64,000 bases of DNA from Myxococcus stipitatus (GCF_021412625.1 NZ_JAKCFI010000018.1:1-64000); one strand, 5' to 3'; positions 52,508 through 61,933 are shown, counted from the first letter of the stretch. Program-made: numbers and translations. Notes: generated by a model from the sequence alone, not told the origin.

Positions 52508-53110
52508 TCATCCCGAGTCGCGGCCGTAGAACCAGGCCGTGAGCGCCAGGCGATGGGCGTGGGCGGGCAGCACCTCGTGCTCGATGCGCTCGCTCAGGAA
52601 CACCACCAGCGTGTCGAGCCGGGGCGCCACGTCCACGGGGTCCTCCCCCTGGGGGTACAGGCGCAGCAGGCCGCCGTGCTCGGCGCGCCAGTCCGGATTG
52701 GCGTACCAGATGGCCGTGGCCCTGCGATTGGTGTGTCCGGGGAAGGCGTCGAGGTGGCGCGAGTAGTGCGCCCCGCCGCCGGGATAGCAGGCGAGCTGGA
52801 GGTCGAAGCGCCCCAGGCCCAGGTACGCGCCCGCCGAGAGCGCCTGGCCGAGTTGTTCGAAGCGCCGCCACAAAGCGCCGAGTCCGGTGTCGGGCTCGGG
52901 TTCCACCCAGCCGATGAGGTCGCCCCTCACTCGGTTGTCGAGCGTCCGGTCCGCGCCTCGCCGGATGCCCGCGGCATGAAGTACTCCGGATTCCGCCCTC
53001 GCCAGCGCTTCCGCCCGCGCCGCGAGGGCTGCTGCATCTCCGAGAAATGCCAGGCGCGTGAAATACCCCCGCGCGCCCAGCGCCTCCACTTCCTGGTCCG
53101 TCAGCTCCAC
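52508..53110 (-). CDS. 2-oxoglutarate/Fe(II)-dependent oxygenase (prolyl-4-hydroxylase type)
   Basis: The 200-residue protein has the jelly-roll metal triad: His/Asp in YSRHLDAFPG near residue 115 and the distal His in ERIEHEVLPAHAHRLALTAWFYG, with the Arg after it to bind 2-oxoglutarate. The segment GRFDLQLACYPGGGAHY matches prolyl-4-hydroxylase and Rps23-type oxygenases. It hydroxylates a protein or small molecule with O2; the substrate is unknown. The start is GTG 53110, because AAGGAG lies a few bases upstream; longer frames lack a ribosome binding site. It diverges from the DUF4230 gene by 86 bases. Confidence 0.85.
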   Translation of the reverse strand: MELTDQEVEALGARGYFTRLAFLGDAAALAARAEALARAESGVLHAAGIRRGADRTLDNRVRGDLIGWVEPEPDTGLGALWRRFEQLGQALSAGAYLGLGRFDLQLACYPGGGAHYSRHLDAFPGHTNRRATAIWYANPDWRAEHGGLLRLYPQGEDPVDVAPRLDTLVVFLSERIEHEVLPAHAHRLALTAWFYGRDSG

Positions 53111-53196
53111 ACGTGCTCCTTCCAGCAACGTGCCGCCCACACGCGCGCACCGTGCCCCAGACGCGGGCGGCGCGGAAGGAGATAAAGTCGGGCCCC

Positions 53197-53814
53197 ATGG
53201 CGCACCTCTCGCGAGTCCTCACCATCCTGCTGGGAGCCGTGCTCGGCGCCGTCGCCGCGGGCCTGCTGCTGCGCCCCGCGAAGCCCTCGCTCCCGGACAC
53301 CGCGTCCGTGGTGCAGCAGATGCGCGAGGTGGCGCGGCTGGAGACGCTGGAGGTGGCGCTCTACAAGAAGGTGACCTTCACCCCGGAGCCCCAGGCCACC
53401 GACGCGCTGTGGAAGGACGTGGTGAACTGGGCCCGCTACACCCTGCAGGACCCGCACGGCCGCGCCATCGTCTTCGCGGACGCGCAGCTGGGCTTCGACC
53501 TGGGGAGCTTCGGCCCCCAGAACCTCCACGTCGCGGGGACCCAGGTCCACGTGGTGCTGCCGCCGCTGAGCGTGCAGGTGGTGCTGCGCCCCGGCGAGAC
53601 GGAGGTCATCGACTCCAACCTGGACAGCGCGCAGACGGCGCAGCTGCTGGAGAAGGCCCGCCTCGCCTTCGAGAACGACGTGCGCGACGACGCGCGCCTG
53701 CGCCAGCGCGCCCGGGACTCCGCCGAGCGCGCCCTGCGCGGCCTGCTGCTCACGCTGGGCTACCGCGAGGTGCGCTTCGTGGACACGCTGCCCACCACCG
53801 CCACGGCGGGCTGA
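53197..53814 (+). CDS. DUF4230 family single-pass membrane protein
   Basis: The 205-residue product begins MAHLSRVLTILLGAVLGAV, an N-terminal transmembrane anchor. An extracytoplasmic DUF4230 domain follows (VVQQMREVARLETLEVALYKKV, RAIVFADAQLGFDLG, VHVVLPPLSVQVVLRPGETEVID, ARRSAERALRGLLLTLGYREV-like end). DUF4230 proteins have no established function. ATG 53197 is supported by GGAAGGAG upstream and by the anchor. It converges on the TPR gene with a 6-base gap. Confidence 0.85.
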   Translation: MAHLSRVLTILLGAVLGAVAAGLLLRPAKPSLPDTASVVQQMREVARLETLEVALYKKVTFTPEPQATDALWKDVVNWARYTLQDPHGRAIVFADAQLGFDLGSFGPQNLHVAGTQVHVVLPPLSVQVVLRPGETEVIDSNLDSAQTAQLLEKARLAFENDVRDDARLRQRARDSAERALRGLLLTLGYREVRFVDTLPTTATAG

Positions 53815-53820
53815 CGCCCC

Positions 53821-55098
53821 TCAATCCCGCGGCGGCTCCCACGCCCGGACGAGCCCCTCGGCCGTCAGGCGGAAGACCCCCGGGATTCCCTTGGAGGTGG
53901 GCTCCAGCCGGGCCAGCGCGCCGCACGCCTCCGCGTCCGACGCCCGGGCGACGAGCGCCACCTCCCGGCGGCCCAGCGACACACACCAGTCCCCCTCCCC
54001 CACCTCCTCCACCAGCACCCGGCGCTGCGCCACGGTGAGCAGCCGCGCGCCGTCGTGGCCATCCCCTCCCGCCACGGCCCACACGCCGGAGCGCGCCTCC
54101 GCCAACCGCAGGTCGCCCTCCTCGACGAGGACCGGGCGCACCGGCGCGGGGCTCGCCTCCAGGTTGCGCCACGCCGCGGCGTCCACCGTCTCCAGCGTCA
54201 GCCCGGCCGCGCGCAGCGCGGACTCCGGCAGGTAGCGGACGAACTCCGCGTCCTCCAGCACGTAGAAGACCTCGAGCCCCGCGGGCCCCTCCCGGTGCAC
54301 CGCCCCCACCGCCCGCTCGCCGAAGTCCGCCGGCCGCAGCACCGGCCGCAGCCGCGTCTCCAAAGGCGCGTCCGTGCCCTCCAACCCCGAGGACAGTCCC
54401 CCCAGGCGCGCGGCCAGGGCCTCCACGTACGCCTGGAGCTCCCGCGCCTCCGGCGCCTCCAGGTAGGCCGCGTACAGCGAGCCCACGTCCACCCGCCCCA
54501 CGCCGCCCGAGGCCAGCCTCACGAGCAGGTCCTTGCCCTGGCGACGGAACGTCACGCGCGCGCGGCCCAGCGCCCCCGTCAGCGCGGCGAGGAACTCCGC
54601 GCGAGGCGCCCGCTCCCGGGCGACCGCCGGCGCGGGCAGCTCCGCCGCCTCCAGTTCCTCCTTCAGCAGCCGCGCCTCCGCGTCGAACGGGTCCCTCGCC
54701 AGCGCGTCCTCCACGTACCCGCGCACCCGCGCCACCTCGCCGCGCCGCAGCGCCAGCACCGCCAGCACCTTGAGCACCTCCGGGTCCCCCGGCGAGCGGG
54801 CCTGCGCCTCGTGCAGCAGCGCCTCCGCCTCGCCGTGGCGCTCCAGGCCCAGCAGCACGCGCGTATGGCCCAGCAGCACCGGCAGGTCCTGGGGAAACTC
54901 GCGGCGAAGCGCCTCCACCAGGGGAAGCGCCTCCCGGTCCGCGCCCGCGTTGCTCAGCGCGTGCGCCACCGCCAGCCGCAGCGCCGGCCCCGCGTCCCCC
55001 CGGGCCCGCGCGCGCAACAGCTCCAGCTCCGCGTCGCTCAACACCTCACCCGCCTCCACCTTGCGGCGGACGCGCTCCAGTTCCAGGAACGAGCTCAC
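53821..55098 (-). CDS. TPR-repeat protein of unknown function
   Basis: The 425-residue cytoplasmic protein has TPR-like repeats in its first 150 residues (VAHALSNAGADREALPLVEALRR, GHTRVLLGLERHGEAEALLHEA, VLAVLALRRGEVARVRGYVEDAL). The C-terminal 250 residues match no family that I can name; they contain VTFRRQGKDLLVRLASGGVGR and LEVFYVLEDAEFVRYLPES. GTG 55098 opens VSSFLELERVRRKVEAGEV and is the only reasonable start. It lies downstream of the hybrid kinase in the same direction with a 188-base gap, so co-transcription is uncertain. No signal peptide or membrane span. Confidence 0.75.
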   Translation of the reverse strand: MSSFLELERVRRKVEAGEVLSDAELELLRARARGDAGPALRLAVAHALSNAGADREALPLVEALRREFPQDLPVLLGHTRVLLGLERHGEAEALLHEAQARSPGDPEVLKVLAVLALRRGEVARVRGYVEDALARDPFDAEARLLKEELEAAELPAPAVARERAPRAEFLAALTGALGRARVTFRRQGKDLLVRLASGGVGRVDVGSLYAAYLEAPEARELQAYVEALAARLGGLSSGLEGTDAPLETRLRPVLRPADFGERAVGAVHREGPAGLEVFYVLEDAEFVRYLPESALRAAGLTLETVDAAAWRNLEASPAPVRPVLVEEGDLRLAEARSGVWAVAGGDGHDGARLLTVAQRRVLVEEVGEGDWCVSLGRREVALVARASDAEACGALARLEPTSKGIPGVFRLTAEGLVRAWEPPRD

Positions 55099-55286
55099 CC
55101 GCGCGACTCTAGATGGAATGAGGGGATGACACTGCAATCCCAGACTACATGCCCCGGGGTTGGATGGCCGGGCGACCGGGCGGCGGGCAGGATGGGCGTC
55201 GACTCGCGCGGACCTCCCGGCGGGGCCAGGACGGCGCGGCCTCCCCCCACGAGCCCGAGGGCCACGGCGGCCCACGTGGCGCGCGC

Positions 55287-57350
55287 TCAGTGCTGGCGGC
55301 TGTCCGGCTCGCCCGGAGCGGAGGCGGGGGCGGGGGGGTGATTGCCCTCGCCCACGCCTCCCTCCGATTGCGCGAGGAAGTCGTCCAGCGCGCCCACGTC
55401 GATGGGCTTGCGGAACACCGCGTCCACCAACGCCAGGCTGGAGCGGTTCTGTCCGCGCACGTCCATGCCCGTGACGATGGCGAGCAGCGCCTGGGGGGAG
55501 CGCTCCCGCAGCTCGCGCGCCAGCTCCCAGCCGCTCATCTCCGGCATCACCGCGTCCAGCAACGCCGCGTCGAAGCGCCGCCGCTGCCACATGTCCAGCG
55601 CCACGTGGGGGTCGTGGGCCACCTGCACCTCGTAGCCCTCCTCGCCCAGCACCTCGGCCATCATCCGCGCGTTGTCCAGGTCGTCGTCCACCACCAGCAC
55701 GCGGCGCGTCTGCTGGAACTTCCGGGGCGCCGCCGGCCGCGTGACGGCCTCCGACGGCCGGGGCGGCGGCGCGGGCGTCTGGGCGCGCACGCGCGGCAGC
55801 TTCACCACGAAGGCCGAGCCGGGCCCCTCCGTGGAGTTCTCCGCCGTCAGCTCGCCGCCCCAGCGCTGCACCTGCGCGCGCGCGACGGCCAGGTACAGCG
55901 ACAGCTGCGGCGCCCCCGGGTCGCGGCGCAGCGGGTCGAACAGGTGCGTCAGCTCCTCCACCGCGTACGGCGGCCCCTCGTCCTGGATGCGCAGCGTGAG
56001 CCAGGCGGGGTTGTCCGAGCCCGTCATCACCCGCAGGCGGCCTCCGCCCTCCATCCGGTCGCGCGCCGCCAACAGCAGGTTCACGACCAGTTCGCGGAAG
56101 AAGGCCGCGTCCGCGCGCACCGCGCCGGGGTTGCCCAGCTCCAGGTCCACGTACACCGGGTGCTCGCGCTGCTCCAGCTCGCCCCGCGCCAGCTCCAGCG
56201 CCTCGCGCACCGTCTGGTCCACCTGCACGTCGGTGGGCCGCTCCTCGGTGCGCTGGACGTTGAACTCCTGCAGCCGCGACACCAGCTCGCCAATCTGCTG
56301 CACCGTGCGGTCCAGCGCCTCCAGGTGCTCGGGCTTGTACTCGCGCTGCAGGAGCGTGATGCGCAGGCGCAGCACGTTGAGGAAGTTGTTGAGCGCGTGC
56401 GCGGCGCCGCCGGCGAGCTGCCCCAGCGCCTGCTGGCGGGTGCGCTGGAGCAGCCGCCCCTGCAGCCGCCGCAGCTCGCCGTAGGCGCTCTCCAGGGCCT
56501 TGGTCTTGTTGGCGGACTCGGTGCGGTCGGTGAAGGTCTGGATGGCGCCGGCCAGCTCGCCCTCCTCCTCCCAGACGGGCGTGGCGCTCATCTCCAGCGT
56601 GGCCTTGTCGCCGCTGGGCCGCTCGATGACCATCATCACCCCGCGCACCGGGCCCTTCTCCCTGAGGGCGCGCACGAAGGGCATGTCCCCCACCTTGAAG
56701 ACCTCGCCCGTCAGGTGCCGCGCGTTGACCTGCGTGAGCACCGGCGCCAGCGTGTTGGACGCGCGCCCGCCCACCACCGCGCGCATGGGCACGCCCATCA
56801 ACCGGCTCACCGGCGGCGTGGCGAAGGACACCGTGCCGTCCAGCTCCCCCAGCAGGATGCCCACGTCCACCTGGTTGAGCACCGACTCCATCACCGCCGC
56901 CTCGCGGAAGCGCACCTCCTCCGTCTTGAGGATGCGCGCGTAGGAGGCCTGCGCGGACGCGTCCGCCTCCCACACCAGCTCCGCGATGAGCCCGGCCACC
57001 TCCGGCTCGATGAGCCCTTCGTGGTGCCGCGCGTAGACGTGCAGCAGCACCTCCTCCAGCGACTTGAACTCGCGCGTGAGGTCCTCGGGCTCGAAGTTCT
57101 GCGTGTAGCGGTCCGCGCCGTGCGAGCGCACCACCTCCGGCCACAGCCGCACCGCGTCCTCGCCCCGGTCCTTGAGCAGCCGGGCCAGCTCCGACACCAG
57201 CCGGCGCAAGGGCGCGCGCAAGTCCCTCCCCGGGATTTCGACCTCGTAGACCTCCGAGCGCAGGCGCTTGGCCCACAGGCGCGTCACCCGCTCCTGTTCG
57301 TCCTGGAGCAGCTCGGACAGCGCTTCGATGGCGTCGATGCGGGCGGCCAC
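55287..57350 (-). CDS. PAS hybrid kinase with an eroded ATP site and an intact receiver
   Basis: The 687-residue protein has an N-terminal helical RsbRD/RsbU-like sensor (about 1-145). A PAS domain follows (about 150-270, NQVDVGILLGELDGTVSFAT). The HisKA-like helix has the phospho-His in GGAAHALNNFLNVLRLR. In the HATPase region the second Asn of the N box is lost (LVVNLLLAARDRM), G1 reads DEGPPY instead of DxGxG, and the G2 glycines are absent (PQLSLYLAVARA), so ATP binding is doubtful. The receiver (about 560-675) is intact: VLVVDDDLDN, LLDAVMPEMSG, IVTGMD and RKPID. It may serve as a phospho-acceptor scaffold for another kinase. GTG 57350 is the first start. Confidence 0.85.
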   Translation of the reverse strand: MAARIDAIEALSELLQDEQERVTRLWAKRLRSEVYEVEIPGRDLRAPLRRLVSELARLLKDRGEDAVRLWPEVVRSHGADRYTQNFEPEDLTREFKSLEEVLLHVYARHHEGLIEPEVAGLIAELVWEADASAQASYARILKTEEVRFREAAVMESVLNQVDVGILLGELDGTVSFATPPVSRLMGVPMRAVVGGRASNTLAPVLTQVNARHLTGEVFKVGDMPFVRALREKGPVRGVMMVIERPSGDKATLEMSATPVWEEEGELAGAIQTFTDRTESANKTKALESAYGELRRLQGRLLQRTRQQALGQLAGGAAHALNNFLNVLRLRITLLQREYKPEHLEALDRTVQQIGELVSRLQEFNVQRTEERPTDVQVDQTVREALELARGELEQREHPVYVDLELGNPGAVRADAAFFRELVVNLLLAARDRMEGGGRLRVMTGSDNPAWLTLRIQDEGPPYAVEELTHLFDPLRRDPGAPQLSLYLAVARAQVQRWGGELTAENSTEGPGSAFVVKLPRVRAQTPAPPPRPSEAVTRPAAPRKFQQTRRVLVVDDDLDNARMMAEVLGEEGYEVQVAHDPHVALDMWQRRRFDAALLDAVMPEMSGWELARELRERSPQALLAIVTGMDVRGQNRSSLALVDAVFRKPIDVGALDDFLAQSEGGVGEGNHPPAPASAPGEPDSRQH

Positions 57351-57479
57351 GGTCCGTCACAAGGTGCGCACGCCCGGCCGCCATGGCCACCCGAGCGCCC
57401 GGACGGCTGGCCGCCCGGCGTGGACGCCCGGCTGACCGCGTTGCCACCGCTTGCGTCCCGGCCCACCTTCCAGGAACGG

Positions 57480-58256
57480 ATGCCTCTCAACGAGCAGACC
57501 AAGAACGACCTGCTGGAGTCACCCTGGCTGTCGCAGCAGGCCATGGCGCAGCTGTTCCGCGGAGAACTCAGCCGCTCGGACACGTGGCGCACGCGCCTGG
57601 ACACCACCACCAACTGGGCGCTGACCACCACCGCCGCCGTCATCTCCTTCGGCTTCGCCACGCCGCAGAGCCCGCACGTCACCTTCCTCGTGGGCATCTG
57701 GATGGTGGTGTCCTTCCTGCTCGTGGAGGCCCGGCGCTACCGGTACTACGACCTGTGGAACCGGCGCGTGCGCCTGCTGGAGGACGGCTGGTGGGTGCCC
57801 ATGCTCCGGCGCGAGCCGGTGGACCCGGACGCGCTGCGGGAGCTGGCGGTGGAGATGTCCCGGCCCCAGCTCCAGCTGTCGCTGATGTCCGCCATCTCCA
57901 CCCGCCTCAACCGGACCTATGGCCCCATCCTGATGGTCTTGTTGATGACCTGGTTCTTCAAGGTCTACAGCCACCCGCGTCCACCCGTGGACTTCGGGGA
58001 GTTCGTGGACCGGGCCCACGTGGCCTGGGTCCCGGGGCCCCTGGTGATGGGCCTGTTGGCGCTCATCACCGTGGGGGCGGCGTACCTGTTCATCTCCTCG
58101 TTCTTCATCCGAGCCCCCCTGGGCGAGCTGCGCACCCGCCCCCGGGGGCGACGCGCCGCGCTGTGGGAGTCGTTCTACCGGCCCTACGCCATCCGGCGGC
58201 GCCACCGCCCGTCCCGCAGGCCCTCCCCCCGGCCGACCTCCAACTCGGAACACTGA
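57480..58256 (+). CDS. DUF2270 family membrane protein
   Basis: The 258-residue product starts MPLNEQTKNDLLESPWLSQQ and has four predicted transmembrane segments. One pair is near residues 45-80 (WALTTTAAVISFGFA, FLVGIWMVVSFLLVE) and one near 150-205 (GPILMVLLMTWFFKVY, GPLVMGLLALITVGAAYLF). The soluble stretch between them, RRYRYYDLWNRRVRLLEDGWWVPMLR, is the DUF2270 signature. The C-terminus is Arg/Pro-rich. The function is unknown. It diverges from the hybrid kinase gene by 129 bases. Confidence 0.85.
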   Translation: MPLNEQTKNDLLESPWLSQQAMAQLFRGELSRSDTWRTRLDTTTNWALTTTAAVISFGFATPQSPHVTFLVGIWMVVSFLLVEARRYRYYDLWNRRVRLLEDGWWVPMLRREPVDPDALRELAVEMSRPQLQLSLMSAISTRLNRTYGPILMVLLMTWFFKVYSHPRPPVDFGEFVDRAHVAWVPGPLVMGLLALITVGAAYLFISSFFIRAPLGELRTRPRGRRAALWESFYRPYAIRRRHRPSRRPSPRPTSNSEH

Positions 58257-58394
58257 GGGTGGGGGCGCTCCCCGCCTCGGAGGGCCAGTGACGCCCGGGC
58301 ACGTAAAGGGCCTCATGGCCGCCATGCCGCCGGCTGAATCCCGGGTGTTTTCATCCTTCCGGCCCCGGGGGTTTTGTGCTGTGAATCCGCACCC

Positions 58395-59399
58395 ATGGCG
58401 AACACCCGCACTGTCACGGTCATCAATGGCGACGGCATCGGCCCCGAGGTGATGGCGGCCACCATCCGCGTTCTCGAGGCCCTCAAGGTTCCCCTCGAGT
58501 TCGAGCACAAGGACGCGGGCACGGAGGTCGTGGCCAAGTACGGCACCAACCTGCCCCACGAGACGGTGGAGGCGGTGCTGCGCAGCGGCGTCGCGCTCAA
58601 GGGCCCCACGGGCACGGTGGTGGGCGGCGGCCTTCCTTCCGCGAACGTCGGCCTGCGCAAGCGGCTGGACCTGTACTCGTCGCTGCGCCCGGTCAAGAGC
58701 GTGCCGAACGTGAAGACGCGCTACGAGGGCGTGGACCTCGTGGTGGTGCGCGAGAACACGGAGAGCCTCTACGCCGGCATCGAGCACATCATCGTCCCGG
58801 GCGTGGTGGAGTCGCTCAAGATCATCACCGAGAAGGCCTCCACGCGCATCGCGCGCTTCGCGTTCGAGTACGCGCGCAAGCACGGCCGCAAGAAGGTGAC
58901 CGGCGTCCACAAGGCCAACATCATGAAGCTGTCGGACGGCCTGTTCCTGGACTGCTGCCGCAAGGTGGGCCGTGAGTTCCCGGAGATCCACTACGAGGAA
59001 GTCATCATCGACAACCTCTGCATGCAGCTGGTGAAGGACCCGTCCCGCTTCGACGTGCTGGTGCTGGAGAACCTGTACGGCGACATCGTGAGCGACCTGT
59101 GCGCGGGCCTCGTCGGCGGCCTGGGCGTGGTGCCGGGCGCGAACATCGGCGAGCGCACCGCCGTCTTCGAGGCGGTCCACGGCACGGCGCCGGACATCGC
59201 GGGCAAGGGCATCGCGAACCCCACGGCGCTGATGATGTCGGCGGTGATGATGCTGGACTACCTCGACCTGCGCGAGGAAGCCCGCCGCATGGAGGGCGCC
59301 ATCCAGAAGGTGTACGGCGACGGCAAGGTGCGCACGGGTGACCTCGGCGGCGGCGCCACCACCCGCGACTTCACCGACGCCATCATCGCGGCGCTGTAG
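58395..59399 (+). CDS. NAD-type isocitrate dehydrogenase (isocitrate/isopropylmalate dehydrogenase family)
   Basis: This 334-residue beta-decarboxylating dehydrogenase has VTVINGDGIGPEVM, ALKGPTGTVVGGG, LRPVKSVPNVKTRYEGVDLVVVRENTESLYAG, and KVTGVHKANIMKLSDGLF with the catalytic Lys. The family signature NLYGDIVSDLCAGLVGGLGVVPGANIG lies near residue 225, and AVHGTAPDIAGKGIANPTA binds NAD. The length and ENTE motif fit the short NAD-dependent isocitrate dehydrogenases of the IDH3 type rather than LeuB. It converts isocitrate to 2-oxoglutarate in the TCA cycle. A strong terminator follows, so it is monocistronic. Confidence 0.93.
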   Translation: MANTRTVTVINGDGIGPEVMAATIRVLEALKVPLEFEHKDAGTEVVAKYGTNLPHETVEAVLRSGVALKGPTGTVVGGGLPSANVGLRKRLDLYSSLRPVKSVPNVKTRYEGVDLVVVRENTESLYAGIEHIIVPGVVESLKIITEKASTRIARFAFEYARKHGRKKVTGVHKANIMKLSDGLFLDCCRKVGREFPEIHYEEVIIDNLCMQLVKDPSRFDVLVLENLYGDIVSDLCAGLVGGLGVVPGANIGERTAVFEAVHGTAPDIAGKGIANPTALMMSAVMMLDYLDLREEARRMEGAIQKVYGDGKVRTGDLGGGATTRDFTDAIIAAL

Positions 59400-59421
59400 T
59401 CGGACGACGGGTCCGACGCGG

Positions 59422-59456
59422 AGCCCGGGTCGCCCCCATGGCGTCCCGGGCTTTTT
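59422..59456 (+). terminator. Intrinsic terminator of the isocitrate dehydrogenase gene
   Basis: AGCCCGGG (59422-59429) pairs perfectly with CCCGGGCT (59445-59452), followed by TTTTT. A smaller hairpin, TCGGAC...GTCCGA, lies directly before it. Confidence 0.9.
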
Positions 59457-59486
59457 CGTGTCCGCGCGTGGGCCCGCGCGCCGCGC

Positions 59487-61100
59487 TCAGGGCGCCCGGA
59501 GCACGCCGCTGAGGGTCTCCGCCCGCGAGAACTCCTGCGGCAGCCGATACGGCCGCGCGGGGCTCCACTGAGGCGCGGCATGGGCGCCCAACCGCAGCGC
59601 GTAGTAGTGCCCCGACTCCAGCAGGCCCGAGGGCAGGCGCAGCTCGCGCGCGTCGCCATCCAGGACGAAGGAGGCGTACTCCGCCGCGGCGTACGGCCAC
59701 CCGGGCAGGGAGCGGGAGACGTGCAGGACGGTGACGACGTAGTGGGAGACGTTCCCCTGCGCCGGCGCGGTCCAGGAGAGCACGGGGCTGTCCGACGACA
59801 ACAGCCGGGACTGGCTGGCCGCCTGCGCGTCGACCTTGAAGTCGCGCGGAGGCAGCACCTCGGGAGCCACCGGGACGGGCGTGGGCGAGGTGACCGCCGC
59901 CAGGGGCAGCACCCGCGCCACCTCCGCCTGGAGCGTCACGGCGGCCTCCCCCGTCGTCCAGTCCGCCCCCTTCGTGGTCACGCTGAAGCGGTATGAGAAG
60001 TTCGCCGTCACGGGCCAGGCGGACGGGTAGGGATTGCCGTAGGTGGGCTGCAGCCTCAGCGCGGAGAGCGAGCCGGTGGCGTCCTGGGCGAGCTCGAGCA
60101 GGAGCGGCGACGGCACGAGGTCCGCCTTCGCGCCGTAGGGCAGCACCTCGAGCGTGAAGCGGCTGTCCGCCGTCACGCTGGCGAACCCCTGCGGAGCATG
60201 GGCCTGGAAGGCGGGGCGGTTCCAGTCGACGGTCACCTGCCGGGAGACGGTGGGGTCGAGCGCGGCGGACACCAGCACCCGCTCGTCCTGGAAGCCCGTG
60301 AGGGCCGCCTCGCCCGCGGTGGCGATGGACAGGTAGGCGATGGGCGAGCCTCCATCCACGGGCGTGGCGCTGCGCGCATGCTGCTGCACCAGCCAGCCCG
60401 TGTCCTCCAGGTCCCCCGTGTCGAGCCACGGGTCGTCCGCGAGCGCGGGCACGAACTTCGTCGCGATCTCCCCCAGACTCGTGCTGCCCACCTGTGGCCC
60501 GAAGAAGCCGAAGTCGAGCCGTCCCCACCGGGACAAGGCGGGCAGCACGAGCTCGAGGCGGTCATTCACCAGCCAGGGCGCCAGCGTCCCCAGCTCCGTC
60601 ATGTCGACGCCCACGAGGGTCGTCGCCCCCGTCGTGTCCCCGGGAGGACGTCCCCAGCGCGTCTCCGCCAGGTCGACGCTTCGGGAGGTCGTCACGGCGT
60701 GACGCGCGCCATGCCTCACGTAGTAGAGGCCCGGCGGGGCCTGGAAGGAGAAGCCGCCCAGGCCCACCGACTCCGGGGGGATGGGCAGGGGCGAGCCCGC
60801 GTCGTCGAGCTGGAAGACCTGGGGAGGTTGCGAGGACGAGGCGCCCTCGTCCCCCAGCTCCCCCGCCGCGCCCACGTAGCGACGGCCCACCTTGACCTGG
60901 ACATAGGGGCCCGCGTCGTCGCCTCCGGTCGGGCGGCCCCCGTCACCTCCATCCGCGCCCCCATCCGACGAGCCGCCGTCCGCGCCGCAGCGGTCCGGGT
61001 GCTCGGCGCAGACCTCGTCCTCCTCCGGCCAGTCGATGCAGGCGGCGAGCGCCACCACGAGCGCGCCGACCCACAGCCCCGTCGGGACTCGCGCGCTCAT
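59487..61100 (-). CDS. Large lipoprotein with fibronectin-like C-terminal region
   Basis: The 537-residue product has a type II signal (LWVGALVVALAAC lipobox) and then an acidic Asp/Gly-rich linker (EVCAEHPDRCGADGGSSDGG...), a spacer typical of myxobacterial surface lipoproteins. The rest is beta-rich. Near residue 430, SPVLSWTAPAQGNVSHYVVTVLHVSR resembles a fibronectin type III strand pair. No catalytic motif is visible. It is likely outer-membrane or surface associated. Its start overlaps the stop of the upstream TPR-type gene (ATGA), so the two are coupled. Confidence 0.8.
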   Translation of the reverse strand: MSARVPTGLWVGALVVALAACIDWPEEDEVCAEHPDRCGADGGSSDGGADGGDGGRPTGGDDAGPYVQVKVGRRYVGAAGELGDEGASSSQPPQVFQLDDAGSPLPIPPESVGLGGFSFQAPPGLYYVRHGARHAVTTSRSVDLAETRWGRPPGDTTGATTLVGVDMTELGTLAPWLVNDRLELVLPALSRWGRLDFGFFGPQVGSTSLGEIATKFVPALADDPWLDTGDLEDTGWLVQQHARSATPVDGGSPIAYLSIATAGEAALTGFQDERVLVSAALDPTVSRQVTVDWNRPAFQAHAPQGFASVTADSRFTLEVLPYGAKADLVPSPLLLELAQDATGSLSALRLQPTYGNPYPSAWPVTANFSYRFSVTTKGADWTTGEAAVTLQAEVARVLPLAAVTSPTPVPVAPEVLPPRDFKVDAQAASQSRLLSSDSPVLSWTAPAQGNVSHYVVTVLHVSRSLPGWPYAAAEYASFVLDGDARELRLPSGLLESGHYYALRLGAHAAPQWSPARPYRLPQEFSRAETLSGVLRAP

Positions 61101-61933
61101 GGGAAGGCCCCCGCCACCGTGGCCATCACCCGTCCGTTCGAGACCTCCAGGGACGCGGGGGTCGACGGAGCGCCGAGCACGTACAGCCCCGCGGCGACCC
61201 CCAACCCCACCACGCCCGCCCCCATCAGCCCCAGGCCCACGCCCTCGTAGCGCTTGCCGCGCGACAGCGTCCGCCGCACGTCCTCCCGCGACGTCAGGCC
61301 CGAGCCGTCGGAGACCTTCGACTTCTGCCCCAGCGCCAGGCCGTAGGAGACGCCCCCGGCAACCAGCAGCCCTCCCCCGACGAGGGCCGGCAGGAGCGCC
61401 CGCGAACGCCGGTCCTCGGACGCCTCCAGCGCGGAAGCGGACACGTGCGACGCTTCGGTGATGGAACCCGGGGTCCCGAGCGGCTTCTCCACCGGCACCC
61501 GGGTGGTGGTCTTCGGGGAAGCGGGTGTGTCGGTCACCCGGGCCAGCTCGCGCTTCACGTCCGCGCGCATCTTCTCGAAGAACTCCTCCACCTTCGGGGA
61601 GACCTTCACCGGGAGGGAGGCGTCGACCTGGAGGTAGAGGCCCGTCTTGAAGGACGTATTGGCCTCGACCCACCGTCCCAGCTCCGCCAGGACGATGCCC
61701 TCGTAGAGGGCGATGTCCGTGTCATCCTCGACCGAGCGCGCCGCCCGTCGCGCGCGGTCGAGCTGCTCCAGCGCGCGCTCGTATTCGAGGCTCTTGTAGA
61801 GGCGTGCCGCCGCGAGGATGTACTTGCGGGCCTCGCTCGCGGCCGCGTGGGCCGGCACGGCCACGAGCACGAACGGCAACCACACGCACAACAGCAACAC
61901 CGCGCCCGAGCGGTGACCGGGAAGCCGCGACAT
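61097..61933 (-). CDS. Secreted TPR-like protein with two C-terminal membrane segments
   Basis: The 278-residue product has a signal peptide (VLLLCVWLPFVLVAVPAHA), a short TPR-like region (KYILAAARLYKSLEYERALEQLDRARRAA), a Lys/Thr/Pro linker and two hydrophobic segments near the C-terminus (LLPALVGGGLLVAGGVSYGLAL and LGLMGAGVVGLGVAAGLYVLG). This layout is common among myxobacterial secreted proteins of unknown role (PEGA/TPR-type), often encoded with a surface lipoprotein, as here. It is the first gene of the pair; the 168-base gap upstream probably carries the promoter. Confidence 0.75.
   Translation of the reverse strand: MSRLPGHRSGAVLLLCVWLPFVLVAVPAHAAASEARKYILAAARLYKSLEYERALEQLDRARRAARSVEDDTDIALYEGIVLAELGRWVEANTSFKTGLYLQVDASLPVKVSPKVEEFFEKMRADVKRELARVTDTPASPKTTTRVPVEKPLGTPGSITEASHVSASALEASEDRRSRALLPALVGGGLLVAGGVSYGLALGQKSKVSDGSGLTSREDVRRTLSRGKRYEGVGLGLMGAGVVGLGVAAGLYVLGAPSTPASLEVSNGRVMATVAGAFP

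Noticed and set aside
55099-55286. Separate small gene between the TPR protein and the hybrid kinase
   Set aside because: Short frames exist but none has a ribosome binding site or protein-like composition. The space more likely holds the promoter of the TPR gene.
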